Below, piece after piece: positions 19,740 through 28,821 of a stretch of 64,000 nucleotides of DNA (within the stretch, counting starts at the first letter, position 1; every line of letters starts with the position of its first letter). Source of the stretch: Streptomyces parvulus (GTDB lineage Bacteria > Actinomycetota > Actinomycetes > Streptomycetales > Streptomycetaceae); NCBI RefSeq assembly GCF_014648855.1, contig NZ_BMRX01000007.1, positions 186,001-250,000 of the forward strand, given 5' to 3'. Under the pieces are notes generated by a model. That model saw only the letters and a program-made list of their open reading frames with translations, had not been told where the DNA came from and did not search any database. Made by a program: the position numbers and the translations under genes.

Positions 19740-20452
19740 TTATCCCGTCGGTCTTTGTTCGTTCCTGGTGGGCCACTTGTGGCGGCTTCCGGCCGGGGAC
19801 GGGTGAGGGCGTCCCACTCGACGGTGCGGTCGCACCAGCGGTCCAGGAGCACGCGGTCGTGGCCGACGGCCAGCAGGCCGGCGCCGGTGGCGGTCCGGTA
19901 GTCCTCCACGACCCGCACCAGGGCGGCCGTGGTCGAGGCGTCGAGCATCGCCGTCATCTCGTCGCAGACCAGCCAGCGGGGGCGCAGCACCAGGGCGCGG
20001 GCCACGCAGGCGCGCTGCAGTTGGCCGTCGCTGACCTCGTGGGGGCGCCTGGTCAGGAGGTCGGTGGTGAGGCCGGCGGTGGCGGCCAGTTCGGCGACCC
20101 GGACGGCGGCGTCCGCGCGCCGGCCGGTGGCGCGCAGGGGTTCGGCGATCAGATCGGCGAGGGTGAGCCGGGGATCCGCGGAGAGGCGGGCCTGCTGGAA
20201 GACGACGCCGAAGGCGGTGCGCCGCTCCCGGGGGGCCCGGTGGCGCCACTGCCGTACGGGGGTGCCGTCGACGACCAGGGTGCCGGCGTCGGGCCGGTGC
20301 AGCAGGGCGGCGACCCGGGCGAGGGTGGACTTGCCGCAGCCGCTGGGGCCTAGCAGGCCGACCGCCTCCCCCGGTGCGACGGTCAGGGTCACGTCGCGGA
20401 AGACCGGCGCGCCGCGGGTGTATCCGGCGGTCACGGTGCGCAGTTCAAGCAC
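19736..20452 (-). CDS. Peptide ABC transporter ATP-binding protein (DppF-like)
   Basis: This 238-residue nucleotide-binding subunit is the last gene of the ABC operon. The Walker A motif is GPSGCGKS (35-42) and Walker B is LVCDEM with D164-E165. The signature motif is degenerate, VSDGQ (140-144) instead of LSGGQ. The C-terminal oligopeptide extension typical of DppF/OppF is missing, so it is shorter than usual. GTG 20452 overlaps the upstream ATPase gene by 8 bases. It would pair with the longer ATPase to power the two permeases. Confidence 0.9.
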   Translation of the reverse strand: MLELRTVTAGYTRGAPVFRDVTLTVAPGEAVGLLGPSGCGKSTLARVAALLHRPDAGTLVVDGTPVRQWRHRAPRERRTAFGVVFQQARLSADPRLTLADLIAEPLRATGRRADAAVRVAELAATAGLTTDLLTRRPHEVSDGQLQRACVARALVLRPRWLVCDEMTAMLDASTTAALVRVVEDYRTATGAGLLAVGHDRVLLDRWCDRTVEWDALTRPRPEAATSGPPGTNKDRRDN

Positions 20453-21512
20453 GGTCGGCGGCCTCCGTGAGCGCGGCGTGCGGATGGTGGCAGGCGGCCG
20501 TCCCGGTCAGTGGCGGTTGTACGGCGCAGGCGTCGCTCGCGCGGTCGCAGCGGGCGGCGAAGGCGCAGCCGCCGGGGAGGGCGCCGAGTTCGGGCGGCAG
20601 GCCGGGGATCGGGGTGAAGGCGCGGTCGGGCAGCGCGTCGAGGAGGCCCCGGCTGTAGGGGTGGCGGGGGCCGGGGGCGCCGAAGAAGTCGGCGGCGCGG
20701 GTGAGTTCGACGATGCGGCCCGCGTACATCACGGCGATCCGGTCGGCGACGCGTTCGGCGGCGGCCAGGTCGTGGGTGATCATCAGCAGGGCGCGGTCCC
20801 GGCGGCCCGCCGTGTTGCCGGCGTTCTCTGCGTTGTCCGCGTCGTCCGCGCTGTCTGCTTTGTCCGCACTGTCTGCTTTGTCGACGTCGTGGGCTGTGTC
20901 GACATGTCGTCTCAACTCGTCGACGGTGCGGTCCACCAGGTCGCGGTCGAGTCCGGTCGTGGGCTCGTCGGCCAGCAGCAGGGGGGCGTCGCCGACGAGG
21001 GCGAGTGCGGTGGCGGCGCGCTGGGCGAGGCCGCCGGAGAGTTCGTGCGGGTGGCGGTCGAGGTGGTCGGCGGGGAAGGCGGCGCGTGCGGCGGCCTTCT
21101 CGGCGGCCGCGCGCAGGGCGGTGCGGCCCCGGACTCCGGTGAGTTCCGCGACGGTCTCCTCCAGCTGGGAGCGGATGGTACGGACGGGGGTGAGGTGGGC
21201 GGCCGGGCTCTGGGGGACCAGGCCGACGAGGCGTCCCCGTACGGTGCGCGCGAGGGTCCGTTCGTCGGCGGCGAGCAGGTCCAGGTCGCCGAGCAGCGCG
21301 GCGCCCGCGGTCTGCGCGTTGCCGGGGAGCAGCCCCAGCAGGGCGGAGGCGAGCACGGACTTGCCGCAGCCGCTCTCGCCGATCAGGGCCAGGCACTCGC
21401 CGCCCGCCACGTCGAAGTGCGCGTCGGTCACGGCGGCGACGCCGCGGCCGCCGGGCATCAGGAAGCGCACCGACAGACCGCGCACCGACAGCACGGGGGT
21501 TCGCCCGGTCAC
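20445..21512 (-). CDS. Peptide ABC transporter ATP-binding protein (DppD-like) with Asp/Ala insert
   Basis: This 355-residue ATPase has Walker A GESGCGKS (45-52), signature LSGG (158-161), Walker B LLLADEP (178-184), H-loop His 247 and the C-terminal oligopeptide domain with conserved Cys (CAFAARC, ACAVQP). Between Walker B and the H-loop lies a roughly 30-residue Asp/Ala/Asn-rich insert (about 206-236) encoded by short tandem repeats and absent from ordinary family members. GTG 21512 overlaps the permease stop codon (GTGA). It couples ATP hydrolysis to peptide import with its neighbours. Confidence 0.92.
   Translation of the reverse strand: MTGRTPVLSVRGLSVRFLMPGGRGVAAVTDAHFDVAGGECLALIGESGCGKSVLASALLGLLPGNAQTAGAALLGDLDLLAADERTLARTVRGRLVGLVPQSPAAHLTPVRTIRSQLEETVAELTGVRGRTALRAAAEKAAARAAFPADHLDRHPHELSGGLAQRAATALALVGDAPLLLADEPTTGLDRDLVDRTVDELRRHVDTAHDVDKADSADKADSADDADNAENAGNTAGRRDRALLMITHDLAAAERVADRIAVMYAGRIVELTRAADFFGAPGPRHPYSRGLLDALPDRAFTPIPGLPPELGALPGGCAFAARCDRASDACAVQPPLTGTAACHHPHAALTEAADRA
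20844..20879. repeat. 18-bp tandem repeat inside the ATPase gene
   Basis: Two adjacent 18-base copies (20844-20861 and 20862-20879, GTCCGC-G/A-CTGTCTGCTTT) differ at one position and encode Lys-Ala-Asp-Ser-Ala-Asp twice. Degenerate related units extend toward 20822. The local GC content is clearly lower than in flanking coding sequence. Confidence 0.8.
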
Positions 21513-22453
21513 AGCATCAGCTCCGATCGGCGGCGGGGGTTGATCCGCTCCCTCCAGGCGCCCGCGAGTCCGGCGACGGCGAGGGTGGGGACGATGATGA
21601 ACAGGCCCGGGAAGAGGGTGGGCCACCACTGCCCGGCGAGCAGCGAACCCCGCGCCTCCTGGATCAGGTTGCCGAGGCTCGCGGTGTGCGTGGGCAGCCC
21701 GAGCCCGAGGAAGGACAGCGCGGACTCGTGCCACATGGCGTGCGGCACCATCAGTACGGCGGCCAGCGCGGCCTGGGGCAGCACGCCCGGCAGCAGGTGC
21801 CGTACGGCCACCCGCCACCGGGACGCGCCGCCGGAGACGGCCGCGTCCACGTAGGGGCGCGAGCGCAGGGACAGCACCTCGGCGCGGACGATGCGCGCCG
21901 TGGACAGCCAGTGGGTGAGCGCGACGGAGACGACCACGGGCCAGACGCCGGGGCGGAACATCGCCACGATGAAGATGCCCAGCAGCAGGTGCGGCACGGA
22001 GGAGACGGTGTCGACGACCCGCATCACGCCCCGGTCGACCCAGCCGCCCAGCGCCCCGGCGGTGGCGCCCACGGCGGTGCCGACGACCGTCGCCGTCAGC
22101 GCGGCGGCCACTCCGACGAGGAGGGAGACGCGCAGGCCGTACACGCAGCGCAGCAGCAGGTCGCGGCCGACGTCGTCGGTGCCGAAGGGGTGCTCCGGGC
22201 TCGGTGGCCGCAGCTTCGCCGCGAGGTCGACGGCCTGCTGGTCGAGCTGGACCAGCGGCGGCACGAGCAGCACGGCCAGGACGGTCAGCGCGAGCAGCGC
22301 GGCGGAGGTGCGCAGGCGCAGGGCGCGGGTGGAACGGCGGGCGGCGCCGACTGAGCGCCAGGCGGGTGCGGGGGCCGGGGCGGCGGCGGTCGCGGTCGCG
22401 GTGGACTTGGGCGCGGCGGGGTCGGGCTTGGGCGCGGCGGGGTCACATGTCAC
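21509..22453 (-). CDS. Peptide ABC transporter permease (DppC-like)
   Basis: This 314-residue inner-membrane permease has an Ala/Pro-rich cytoplasmic N-terminus (about 1-45) and about six membrane helices. HPFGTDDVGRDLLLRCVYGLR is the N-terminal hallmark of the DppC group (quoted in part here as HPFGTDDVGRD). An EAA-type coupling loop ends in LLPGVLPQA. GTG 22453 overlaps the upstream permease by 11 bases, indicating coupled translation. Confidence 0.92.
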   Translation of the reverse strand: MTCDPAAPKPDPAAPKSTATATAAAPAPAPAWRSVGAARRSTRALRLRTSAALLALTVLAVLLVPPLVQLDQQAVDLAAKLRPPSPEHPFGTDDVGRDLLLRCVYGLRVSLLVGVAAALTATVVGTAVGATAGALGGWVDRGVMRVVDTVSSVPHLLLGIFIVAMFRPGVWPVVVSVALTHWLSTARIVRAEVLSLRSRPYVDAAVSGGASRWRVAVRHLLPGVLPQAALAAVLMVPHAMWHESALSFLGLGLPTHTASLGNLIQEARGSLLAGQWWPTLFPGLFIIVPTLAVAGLAGAWRERINPRRRSELML

Positions 22454-23447
22454 TGAGCTTCACCCTCGGGTCGAACAGTCCGTAGAGCAGGTCGGCGAGC
22501 AGGTTGCCGGCGAGCACGGCGGCGGTGGCGAGGGTGGTCAGCGCGGCCAGCAGCGGGAAGTCGACGGCGGTGGCCGCCTCGACGGTGGCGGCGGCGATCC
22601 CCGGCCAGCTGAACACGCTCTCCACCAGGAGGGCGCCGGTGATGAGTTCGGGCACGCGGGAGCCGATCAGGGTGAGCACCGGGAGCAGACCCGAGCGCAG
22701 GGCGTGCCCGACGAGGACCGTGCGCTCCCCCAGCCCGCGGGCCCGCGCACCGCGCACCGGGTCCTCCGCCAGGGCGTCGCCGACGCCCTGGCGGACGTAG
22801 AGCGTGAACCACGGCAGCTGGGAGACGGCGAGGACGCCCGCGGGCAGCGCGACGTGGCTCGCGACCTGGCCGACGGTGACCCGCTCGCTCGCGGTGTCGG
22901 TCAGGCCGCCGGCCGGCAGGACGTCCCACTGGAGGGCGAACAGCCACACGGCGAGCAGGGCGAGCCAGAAGACCGGTGCGGCCTCCAGGACGTACGCGAG
23001 TGCGGTGACCGCCCGGTCGAGCATCGAACCGGGGCGGCGGGCGGCCAGTACGCCGAGGACCGTGCCGGCCAGGACGGCGGCGGCGAAGGCGACGGCGCAC
23101 AGCAGCGCGGACCAGACGAGGCGTTCGCCGATGACCTGCGTCACCGGCTGGCGCATGACCCCGGAGTGGCCGAGGTCGCCGGAGAGCGCGGAGGTCAGCC
23201 AGTGCCACCAGCGGGCGACGAAGGACTGGTCCACGCCGAGGTTCTCCCGCAGCCGGTCCAGGGTCTCCTGGTCGGCGCCGAGCGCGGCGGTGCCGGCGTA
23301 CGCCTTGACGGGGTCGAAGGGGGAGGCGGCGGCGATCGCGAACACGCCGAAGGTGACGACGAGGACGACGGGGAGGGCGAACAGCGCCCGCCGCCCCGCC
23401 AGCCGCGCCATCGCTCCCCAGGGCACGCGCCGGGGAGACCGGGTCAC
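22443..23447 (-). CDS. Peptide ABC transporter permease (DppB-like)
   Basis: This 334-residue permease partners with the DppC-like subunit. It has a first membrane helix near residues 20-40, a long external loop, five further helices, and a conserved C-terminal part (SGLLPVLTLIGSRVPELITG, then VESVFSWPGI). The start is ambiguous. GTG 23447 overlaps the stop of the binding-protein gene (GTGA) but has only a weak ribosome-binding site. ATG 23411 has GGGGAG but only 2 bases away. The coupled GTG is listed. Confidence 0.9.
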   Translation of the reverse strand: MTRSPRRVPWGAMARLAGRRALFALPVVLVVTFGVFAIAAASPFDPVKAYAGTAALGADQETLDRLRENLGVDQSFVARWWHWLTSALSGDLGHSGVMRQPVTQVIGERLVWSALLCAVAFAAAVLAGTVLGVLAARRPGSMLDRAVTALAYVLEAAPVFWLALLAVWLFALQWDVLPAGGLTDTASERVTVGQVASHVALPAGVLAVSQLPWFTLYVRQGVGDALAEDPVRGARARGLGERTVLVGHALRSGLLPVLTLIGSRVPELITGALLVESVFSWPGIAAATVEAATAVDFPLLAALTTLATAAVLAGNLLADLLYGLFDPRVKLSDM

Positions 23448-25036
23448 TTCTTGGGCTGCCAGTCCTCGATGTTCCACCAGGGGCCGCTGGCGAAGCCGTG
23501 CTCGTGCGGCTCCAGCTGGGTGGTCAGCCCGTCCCAGCGGTCGGCGAGGACGTAGAGGTGGTCGATGTGGGTGAGGAAGGTGTAGCCCGGGTTGTCGACG
23601 AGGGCCTGCTGGAGCTTGTCGTAGGCGGCGGCGCGCGTCTTCGGGTCCTGGCTGCGGCGGCCGGCGTCGAGTGCCTGGTCCACGGCCGGGACGTCGTAGT
23701 GGGCCATGTTGTTGAAGCCGTCGCCGGCCAGCGAGGAGTGCAGCAGGGTGTAGAGGCCGAAGTCGGGGTCGCCGACGCTGCCGAAGCCGGCGAGGACGGC
23801 GTCGCGTCCCATGCGCGGCTCGATGACCTCCCAGGTGGCCCCCTCCACCTTCACCTCGATGCCGGCCTTCTTGGCGTCGGAGGCGTAGGCGAGCGCGTGG
23901 TCCTGGCGGACCTTGTCGCCGGAGGGGTAGTACAGGGTGAACGAGGCGCGCAGGCCCTCCTTGGCGCGGATGCCGCCGGAGCTCGCCTTCCAGCCGGCCT
24001 CGTCCAGGATCCGCCCGGCGCCCGCGAGGTCGCGGGGGCGCTCGATGACGCGCTCGTACCAGGGGTCGTCGACGGGCAGCGGCCCGTACGCCGGGCGGCC
24101 CGCGCCGTCGAGGATCTTGTCGACCATGGCCCGGCGGTCCACGGCGGCGTCCAGGGCCCGCCGGATCGCGCGGTCGCCGGTGACCTTGCCGGAGGTGGGC
24201 AGGGTGACGGCCCGGAAGTCGTAGGACCGGGCCTCGTAGGTGCGCTTGCCCCCGTCGTTCTTGAAGGTGGCGGCGAGGTTGGGCGGCAGGACGGCGCCGT
24301 CGAGGTCGCCGGAGCGCAGGCGGGTGGCGCGCACGCTGTCGTCGGCGATGACCGCGGTGGTGAACGACTTCACCGCGGGCTTTGCGCCCCAGTAGTGCGG
24401 GTTGGCCTTGAAGGTGAGCTTCTCGCCCTTGCTCCAGCCGCTGAGCACGTACGGCCCGGTGCCGACGGGCCTGGTGTTGAAGTCGCCGGTGTTCGGGTCC
24501 TGGCCGCCCGCGACGTGCTCGGGGACGACGGGCAGCACGGTGCGGGCGGCGAAGGCGGCGTAGGGGTACTTGAGCGTGAACACGACCGTGTCGTCGCCCG
24601 CGGCGCGGACGTTCTCGACGGCGTCGAGTTCGGTGCGGGCGGTGTTGTTCGTCTTCTCGTCGAGGACGGTGCGGTACGTGTAGACGACGTCCCGGGCGGT
24701 CAGCGGTTCGCCGTCGCTGAACTTCACGCCCTCGCGGAGGGTGTACGTGTAGGTCAGGCCGCCGTCGGTGATCTTCGGCAGGGCGGTGGCGAGCGCGGGC
24801 TTCAGCCTCAGGTCGGTGTCGCGGGCGAGGAGCCCGTCGAAGATCTTGGAGTTGCCGTCCTTGCCGTAGCCGAGCAGCGGGCTCAGAGTGTCCGGTTCGG
24901 AGGCCACCCCGATCACCACGGACCCGGCCGCCTCGGCGCCGCCGCCCTTGCCGCCGCCACCGGGCGCGGAGCAGGCGGTGACGCCGACGGCAACCGCCGC
25001 CGCGACGGCGGCACTTCGTATCCGACGGGTTGTCAT
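23444..25036 (-). CDS. Oligopeptide-binding lipoprotein (SBP family 5)
   Basis: This 530-residue extracellular solute-binding protein belongs to the peptide/nickel family 5. The N-terminus has positively charged residues, a hydrophobic stretch and lipobox GVTAC with the lipidated Cys at 22, then a Gly/Lys-rich linker. Family landmarks include GVKFSDGEPLTARDVVYTY and the GTGPYVL loop. It is the first gene of a five-gene operon (binding protein, two permeases, two ATPases) in which every junction overlaps. The actual peptide is unknown. ATG 25036 has a GGGGGAG stretch immediately upstream. Confidence 0.95.
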   Translation of the reverse strand: MTTRRIRSAAVAAAVAVGVTACSAPGGGGKGGGAEAAGSVVIGVASEPDTLSPLLGYGKDGNSKIFDGLLARDTDLRLKPALATALPKITDGGLTYTYTLREGVKFSDGEPLTARDVVYTYRTVLDEKTNNTARTELDAVENVRAAGDDTVVFTLKYPYAAFAARTVLPVVPEHVAGGQDPNTGDFNTRPVGTGPYVLSGWSKGEKLTFKANPHYWGAKPAVKSFTTAVIADDSVRATRLRSGDLDGAVLPPNLAATFKNDGGKRTYEARSYDFRAVTLPTSGKVTGDRAIRRALDAAVDRRAMVDKILDGAGRPAYGPLPVDDPWYERVIERPRDLAGAGRILDEAGWKASSGGIRAKEGLRASFTLYYPSGDKVRQDHALAYASDAKKAGIEVKVEGATWEVIEPRMGRDAVLAGFGSVGDPDFGLYTLLHSSLAGDGFNNMAHYDVPAVDQALDAGRRSQDPKTRAAAYDKLQQALVDNPGYTFLTHIDHLYVLADRWDGLTTQLEPHEHGFASGPWWNIEDWQPKK

Positions 25037-25068
25037 GTCTCCCCCACGCTTGTTGTCGATGCGACGTT

Positions 25069-25097
25069 ATTGCACATCAGCCGCATTAAAGCGTCAA
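25069..25097 (-). promoter_or_regulatory. Promoter of the peptide ABC operon
   Basis: On the minus strand TTGACG (25097-25092), a 17-base spacer and TGCAAT (25074-25069) lie about 35-60 bases upstream of ATG 25036. The -35 is strong; the -10 departs from TANNNT at its second base. Confidence 0.5.
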
Positions 25098-25239
25098 GCC
25101 AGGTGGGAGGCGCACGAAGGCTGCGGGGCGGGAAACCGGGATGCCCGCGCGCGGGGTGGTCGGGTAGCGTGCGGGCCATGTCGAGTCCCGAATCGGACAG
25201 GGTGGGGGCCCTCGGTCACGCCGCCGGCCCCCTGCACCA

Positions 25240-25445
25240 CTAGGGCCTGTCTGACAATTCCCTCCCCCAGCCTCCGGCCGGGAGGTGCCCCCAGCCTCGC
25301 GCCGCCATGCACGCACTCTCGCCGCACCGGGCGCAGAGCCAAGTACATCCAGTACGAGGCTCCACGCCCGGCACGCCGAGAGCACGCACCTGACGACGCA
25401 AGGCCGCCCTCCGGGCGACGACGGGAATTGTCAGACAGGCCCTAG
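25240..25445. mobile_element. MITE-like element with perfect 23-bp inverted ends
   Basis: The segment between 25240 and 25445 is bounded by perfect inverted repeats: 25240-25262 (CTAGGGCCTGTCTGACAATT, then CCC) and its exact complement at 25423-25445. The outermost CTAG on each side is palindromic and could be a 4-base target duplication, matching the YTAR-type target of IS5-family elements. The 160-base interior encodes no transposase. It therefore looks like a non-autonomous miniature element, mobilised in trans by an IS with the same ends. It sits in the intergenic region between the ABC operon and the Cml-type exporter and interrupts no gene. Confidence 0.75.
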
Positions 25446-25580
25446 TCCGCAGTTCACAGCCCCGCACTCCGGCCCCGTCGTCGCACCGCGCTCCGCGGTC
25501 CGACGGGTGCGCCCGCGGGGCCGGGCCGGCCGCGGTGACGAGATGACTCCTCGTTCCTCTCCTCACCCCGGAGCCACTCG

Positions 25581-26744
25581 ATGCCTCTCCCCCTGTACCT
25601 GCTCGCCCTGGCCGTCTTCGCCATGGGCACCTCGGAGTTCATGCTGGCCGGCCTTGTGCCGGACATCGCCGCCGATCTGGACGTGAGCGTCGGCACGGCG
25701 GGCACCCTCACCACGGCCTTCGCGGCCGGCATGGTCGTCGGGGCACCGTCGATGGCCGCCCTCGCCCGGAACCTGCCCGCGCGGGCGAGCCTGCTCGGTT
25801 GCGTCCTGGTCTTCCTGGCGTCCCACGCCGCGGGGGCCGTCACGTCGAGCTTCGCCGTCCTCTTCGCGACCCGGGTCGTCGCGGCGCTCGCCAACGCCGG
25901 ATTCCTCGCCGTGGCCCTGACCACCGCAGCCGCGCTGGTCCCGCCGGACCGGAAGGGGCGCGCGCTCGCCGTCCTGCTGTCCGGCACCACGGTGGCGACG
26001 ATCGCCGGTGTGCCCGGCGGGTCGCTGCTCGGCACCCTGCTCGACTGGCGGGCGACGTTCTGGGCGGTCGCCGCCCTCTGCCTGCCCGCCGCCGCCGGCA
26101 TCCTCGCCGGCGTGCCGGCCCGCACCGGCCCGCGGGTGCCGGACGCGGGAACTCCGCTGCGCGCGGAACTCGCCCGGCTCGGCGACCGGCGCCTGCTGAC
26201 GGTCATGCTGCTCGGTGCCCTGGTGAACGCGGCGACCTTCGCGAGCTTCACCTTCCTCGCGCCGGTCGTGACCGGCACCGCCGGACTGGGCGAACTCTGG
26301 GTCACGGTCGCGCTGGTCCTGTTCGGAGCCGGTTCGCTCACCGGTGTCACCGTCGCCGGCCGGTTCTCCGACCGGCGCCCCGGCGCGGTCGTCGCCGTCT
26401 GCGCGCCCGCGCTGCTCCTCGGCTGGCCGGCCCTGGCCCTCCTGGCGGACCGGCCCGCCGCCCTGCTCCCCCTGGTCTTCGCGCAGGGCGCCCTGTCCTT
26501 CGCGGTGGGCGGCACCCTGATCACGCGGGTCCTCTACGCGGCTTCCGGGGCGCCCACGATGGCCGGCTCCTACGCGACCGCGGCCCTCAACACCGGCGCG
26601 GCGGCGGGCCCGCTCCTCGCGGCGACGGCGCTCGGCACCCCGGCGGGGGCGACGGGGCCGCTGTGGGTGAGCGGAGCGCTGGTGGGGGTGGCCCTGCTGG
26701 TGGGCAGGGGGCCGGGGAGCCCGGTCAGCCGGCCCGCGAGCTGA
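25581..26744 (+). CDS. MFS exporter, Cml/Cmr chloramphenicol-resistance type
   Basis: This 387-residue, 12-helix major facilitator is predicted to be a proton-coupled drug exporter. The N-terminal sequence LYLLALAVFAMGTSEFMLAG and the SGTTVATIAGVPGG antiporter-type motif in helix 5 resemble the Streptomyces and Rhodococcus Cml/Cmr chloramphenicol exporters. Chloramphenicol as substrate is an inference from resemblance; it could transport another amphenicol, an arabinose-like sugar or a metabolite. ATG 25581 has GGAG (25570-25573) 7 bases upstream. The gene ends convergently with the macrodomain gene, overlapping it by 20 bases. Confidence 0.9.
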   Translation: MPLPLYLLALAVFAMGTSEFMLAGLVPDIAADLDVSVGTAGTLTTAFAAGMVVGAPSMAALARNLPARASLLGCVLVFLASHAAGAVTSSFAVLFATRVVAALANAGFLAVALTTAAALVPPDRKGRALAVLLSGTTVATIAGVPGGSLLGTLLDWRATFWAVAALCLPAAAGILAGVPARTGPRVPDAGTPLRAELARLGDRRLLTVMLLGALVNAATFASFTFLAPVVTGTAGLGELWVTVALVLFGAGSLTGVTVAGRFSDRRPGAVVAVCAPALLLGWPALALLADRPAALLPLVFAQGALSFAVGGTLITRVLYAASGAPTMAGSYATAALNTGAAAGPLLAATALGTPAGATGPLWVSGALVGVALLVGRGPGSPVSRPAS

Positions 26745-27234
26745 ACGCCTCGTACGCGCGCTCGTCGAAGAGGACGAAGCGGGCCTCCGTCACCGAGGTG
26801 GGGGTGGTGCGGACCGTGTCGAGGGCGATGCGGGCCGCGTCGTCCAGCGGCCACCGGTAGACGCCCGTGGAGACGGCGGGGAAGGCGACCGTGCGGGCGC
26901 CCAGTTCGTCGGCGACGCGCAGGGACTCGCGGTAGCAGGAGGCGAGGAGGCCGGAGCGGTCCTCGGTGGTGCTGTACACCGGGCCGACGGTGTGGATGAC
27001 CCAGCGCGCGTCCAGGTCGCCGGCGGTGGTGGCCACCGCTTCGCCGGTGGGCAGGCCCTTGCCGAGGTGACCGGCGCGCAGGCTCCGGCACTCCGCCAGG
27101 ATCGCGGGGCCGCCCCGCCGGTGGATGGCACCGTCGACGCCGCCCCCGCCGAGCAGCGAGGAGTTGGCCGCGTTGACGATCGCGTCGGCGCTCTCGCGGG
27201 TGATGTCGCCCTGGACGAGGGTGATGGTGGTCAT
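26725..27234 (-). CDS. Macrodomain protein (O-acetyl-ADP-ribose deacetylase type)
   Basis: This 169-residue stand-alone macrodomain binds ADP-ribose and probably hydrolyses O-acetyl-ADP-ribose or removes ADP-ribose from targets. Visible motifs are the N-terminal VQGDITRESADAIVNAANSS with the catalytic-region Asn/Asp, GGGGVDGAIHRRGG, and the second ligand loop AFPAVSTGVYRWP, all in MacroD/YmdB-like form. ATG 27234 has GGAG about 9 bases upstream. It follows the FAD oxidoreductase gene by 35 bases on the same strand and may be co-transcribed. It could act on the sirtuin product, though that gene lies 14 kb away. Confidence 0.94.
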   Translation of the reverse strand: MTTITLVQGDITRESADAIVNAANSSLLGGGGVDGAIHRRGGPAILAECRSLRAGHLGKGLPTGEAVATTAGDLDARWVIHTVGPVYSTTEDRSGLLASCYRESLRVADELGARTVAFPAVSTGVYRWPLDDAARIALDTVRTTPTSVTEARFVLFDERAYEAFSSRAG

Positions 27235-27269
27235 GGGGGCCTCTCCGGTCGTCGGTGGTCTCCGCCCCG

Positions 27270-28688
27270 TCAGGTCTGCCGGAGCCTGCGCCACACCGCC
27301 CTGGCCGCGTTGTGCCCCGACATGCCGTGCACACCCGGGCCGGGCGGGGTGGCCGACGAGCAGATGAAGACGGCCGGGTGCGGGGTGGCGTACGGGTGGA
27401 GGGAGAGCTTGGGGCGGAGCAGGAGCTGGAGGCCGGAGACCGCGCCGGAGGCGATGTCGCCGCCGACGTAGTTGGCGTTGCGCGCGGCCAGTTCGGGCGG
27501 GCCGGCGGTGGCGCGGGCGAGGACGCGGTCGCGGAAGCCGGGGGCGAAGCGCTCCAGTTGGCGCTCTATCGCGTCCGTCAGGTCGCCGGTCCAGCCGTGG
27601 GGGACGTGGCCGTACGCCCAGAAGACGTGCTTGCCGGCCGGCGCGCGGGTGGGGTCGGCGACGCTGGGCTGCACGGTGATGAGGAACGGGGCGTCGGGGG
27701 CGCGGCCCTCGCGGGAGGCGGCGTTCAGGGCGGTGCCGATCTCGGCGCTGTCGGCGCCGATCTGCACGGTGCCCGCGCGGCGGGGTTCCTCGGCGGTCCA
27801 CGGCACGGGGCCGTCCAGCGCGTAGTCGATCTTGAAGACGCCGGGGCCGTACCGGTAGCCGGCGTAGTGGCTGCCGAGCCCGGCGATGCGGGCGAGCGCG
27901 GTCGGCGAGGTGTCGAAGACGTAGGCGCGGGCCGGCGGCAGGTCGTCGAGGCGCTTGACCTCGTAGTCGGTGTGGACGGTGCCGCCGAGGTCCCGCAGGT
28001 GGCCGGCGAGGGCGTCGGAGATGGCCTGGGAGCCGCCGCGGGCCACGGGCCAGCCGCGGGCGTGCGCGGCGAGGGCGAAGACCATGCCGACGGCGCCGGT
28101 GGCGAAGCCGCCGAGGGGGGCCATGACGTGCGCGACGAGGCCCGCGAAGAGGGTCCTGGCCTTCTCGTCGCGGAAGCGGCGCATCAGCCACGTCGACGGG
28201 GGCAGGCCGACCAGGCCGAACCGGGCGAGGGTGACCGGGTCGCGGGGCAGCGCGGTCAGCGGCAGGGACATGAAGTCCCGGGCCAGGGTGTCCCACCGGG
28301 GCAGGAAGCGCTCGACCAGCCTGCGGTACGTGCCCGCGTCGCGTGCGCCGAAGGAGGCGGCGGTCTCGCCGACCGAGCGGGAGAGCACGGCGGCGGATCC
28401 GTCGGGGAAGGGGTGCGCCATCGGCAGCGCGGGGTGCAGCCACTCCAGTCCGTACCGCTCCAGCGGGAGGTCGCGGAAGGCGGGCGAGTTGATGCCGAGC
28501 GGGTGCGCGGCGGAGCAGGGGTCGTGCCGGAAGCCCGGCAGGGTCAGTTCCTCGGTGCGCGCGCCGCCGCCCACGGTGCCCTGGGCCTCGAAGACGGCGA
28601 CCGAGAAGCCCCGGCGGGCCAGCTCCACGGCAGCGGTCAGCCCGTTCGGCCCCGCACCCACTACGACCGCATCGAGCATCGACGGCAC
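27270..28688 (-). CDS. FAD-dependent oxidoreductase, phytoene-dehydrogenase-like
   Basis: This 472-residue flavoprotein belongs to the NAD(P)/FAD amine-oxidase/phytoene-desaturase superfamily. The N-terminal dinucleotide fold is GAGPNG (11-16) followed by an acidic beta-2 end (AVFEAQ). A C-terminal segment ([21 protein letters not shown]) closes the FAD site in this family. The substrate is unknown; actinobacterial members of this group are not tied to carotenoid synthesis here, since no crt genes are nearby. GTG 28688 has AAGGGG 7 bases upstream; ATG 28679 with GAAGG 8 bases upstream is an equally plausible start. Confidence 0.9.
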   Translation of the reverse strand: MPSMLDAVVVGAGPNGLTAAVELARRGFSVAVFEAQGTVGGGARTEELTLPGFRHDPCSAAHPLGINSPAFRDLPLERYGLEWLHPALPMAHPFPDGSAAVLSRSVGETAASFGARDAGTYRRLVERFLPRWDTLARDFMSLPLTALPRDPVTLARFGLVGLPPSTWLMRRFRDEKARTLFAGLVAHVMAPLGGFATGAVGMVFALAAHARGWPVARGGSQAISDALAGHLRDLGGTVHTDYEVKRLDDLPPARAYVFDTSPTALARIAGLGSHYAGYRYGPGVFKIDYALDGPVPWTAEEPRRAGTVQIGADSAEIGTALNAASREGRAPDAPFLITVQPSVADPTRAPAGKHVFWAYGHVPHGWTGDLTDAIERQLERFAPGFRDRVLARATAGPPELAARNANYVGGDIASGAVSGLQLLLRPKLSLHPYATPHPAVFICSSATPPGPGVHGMSGHNAARAVWRRLRQT

Positions 28689-28821
28689 CTTCGGACCCCT
28701 TCGTCAGCCGATGGCAACTCCGGATCAGGATAGGCCCGGGGTCCGGCGGTCGTCGGCCGCGGGTGGGGCGGGCGACCCGGGCCCCGGCCCCGGGCGGGCC
28801 GGAGCCGCCCCGGCGCCGGGA

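Noticed and set aside
25263..25422. Possible small protein inside the MITE-like element
   Set aside because: Frames in the interior have no ribosome-binding site or recognisable transposase motif, and the element is too short.
25543..25581. A short leader-peptide frame before the Cml-type exporter that might mediate drug-induced attenuation
   Set aside because: ATG 25543 has no ribosome-binding site, is out of frame with the exporter and runs past its start without the paired stem-loops expected of an attenuator.
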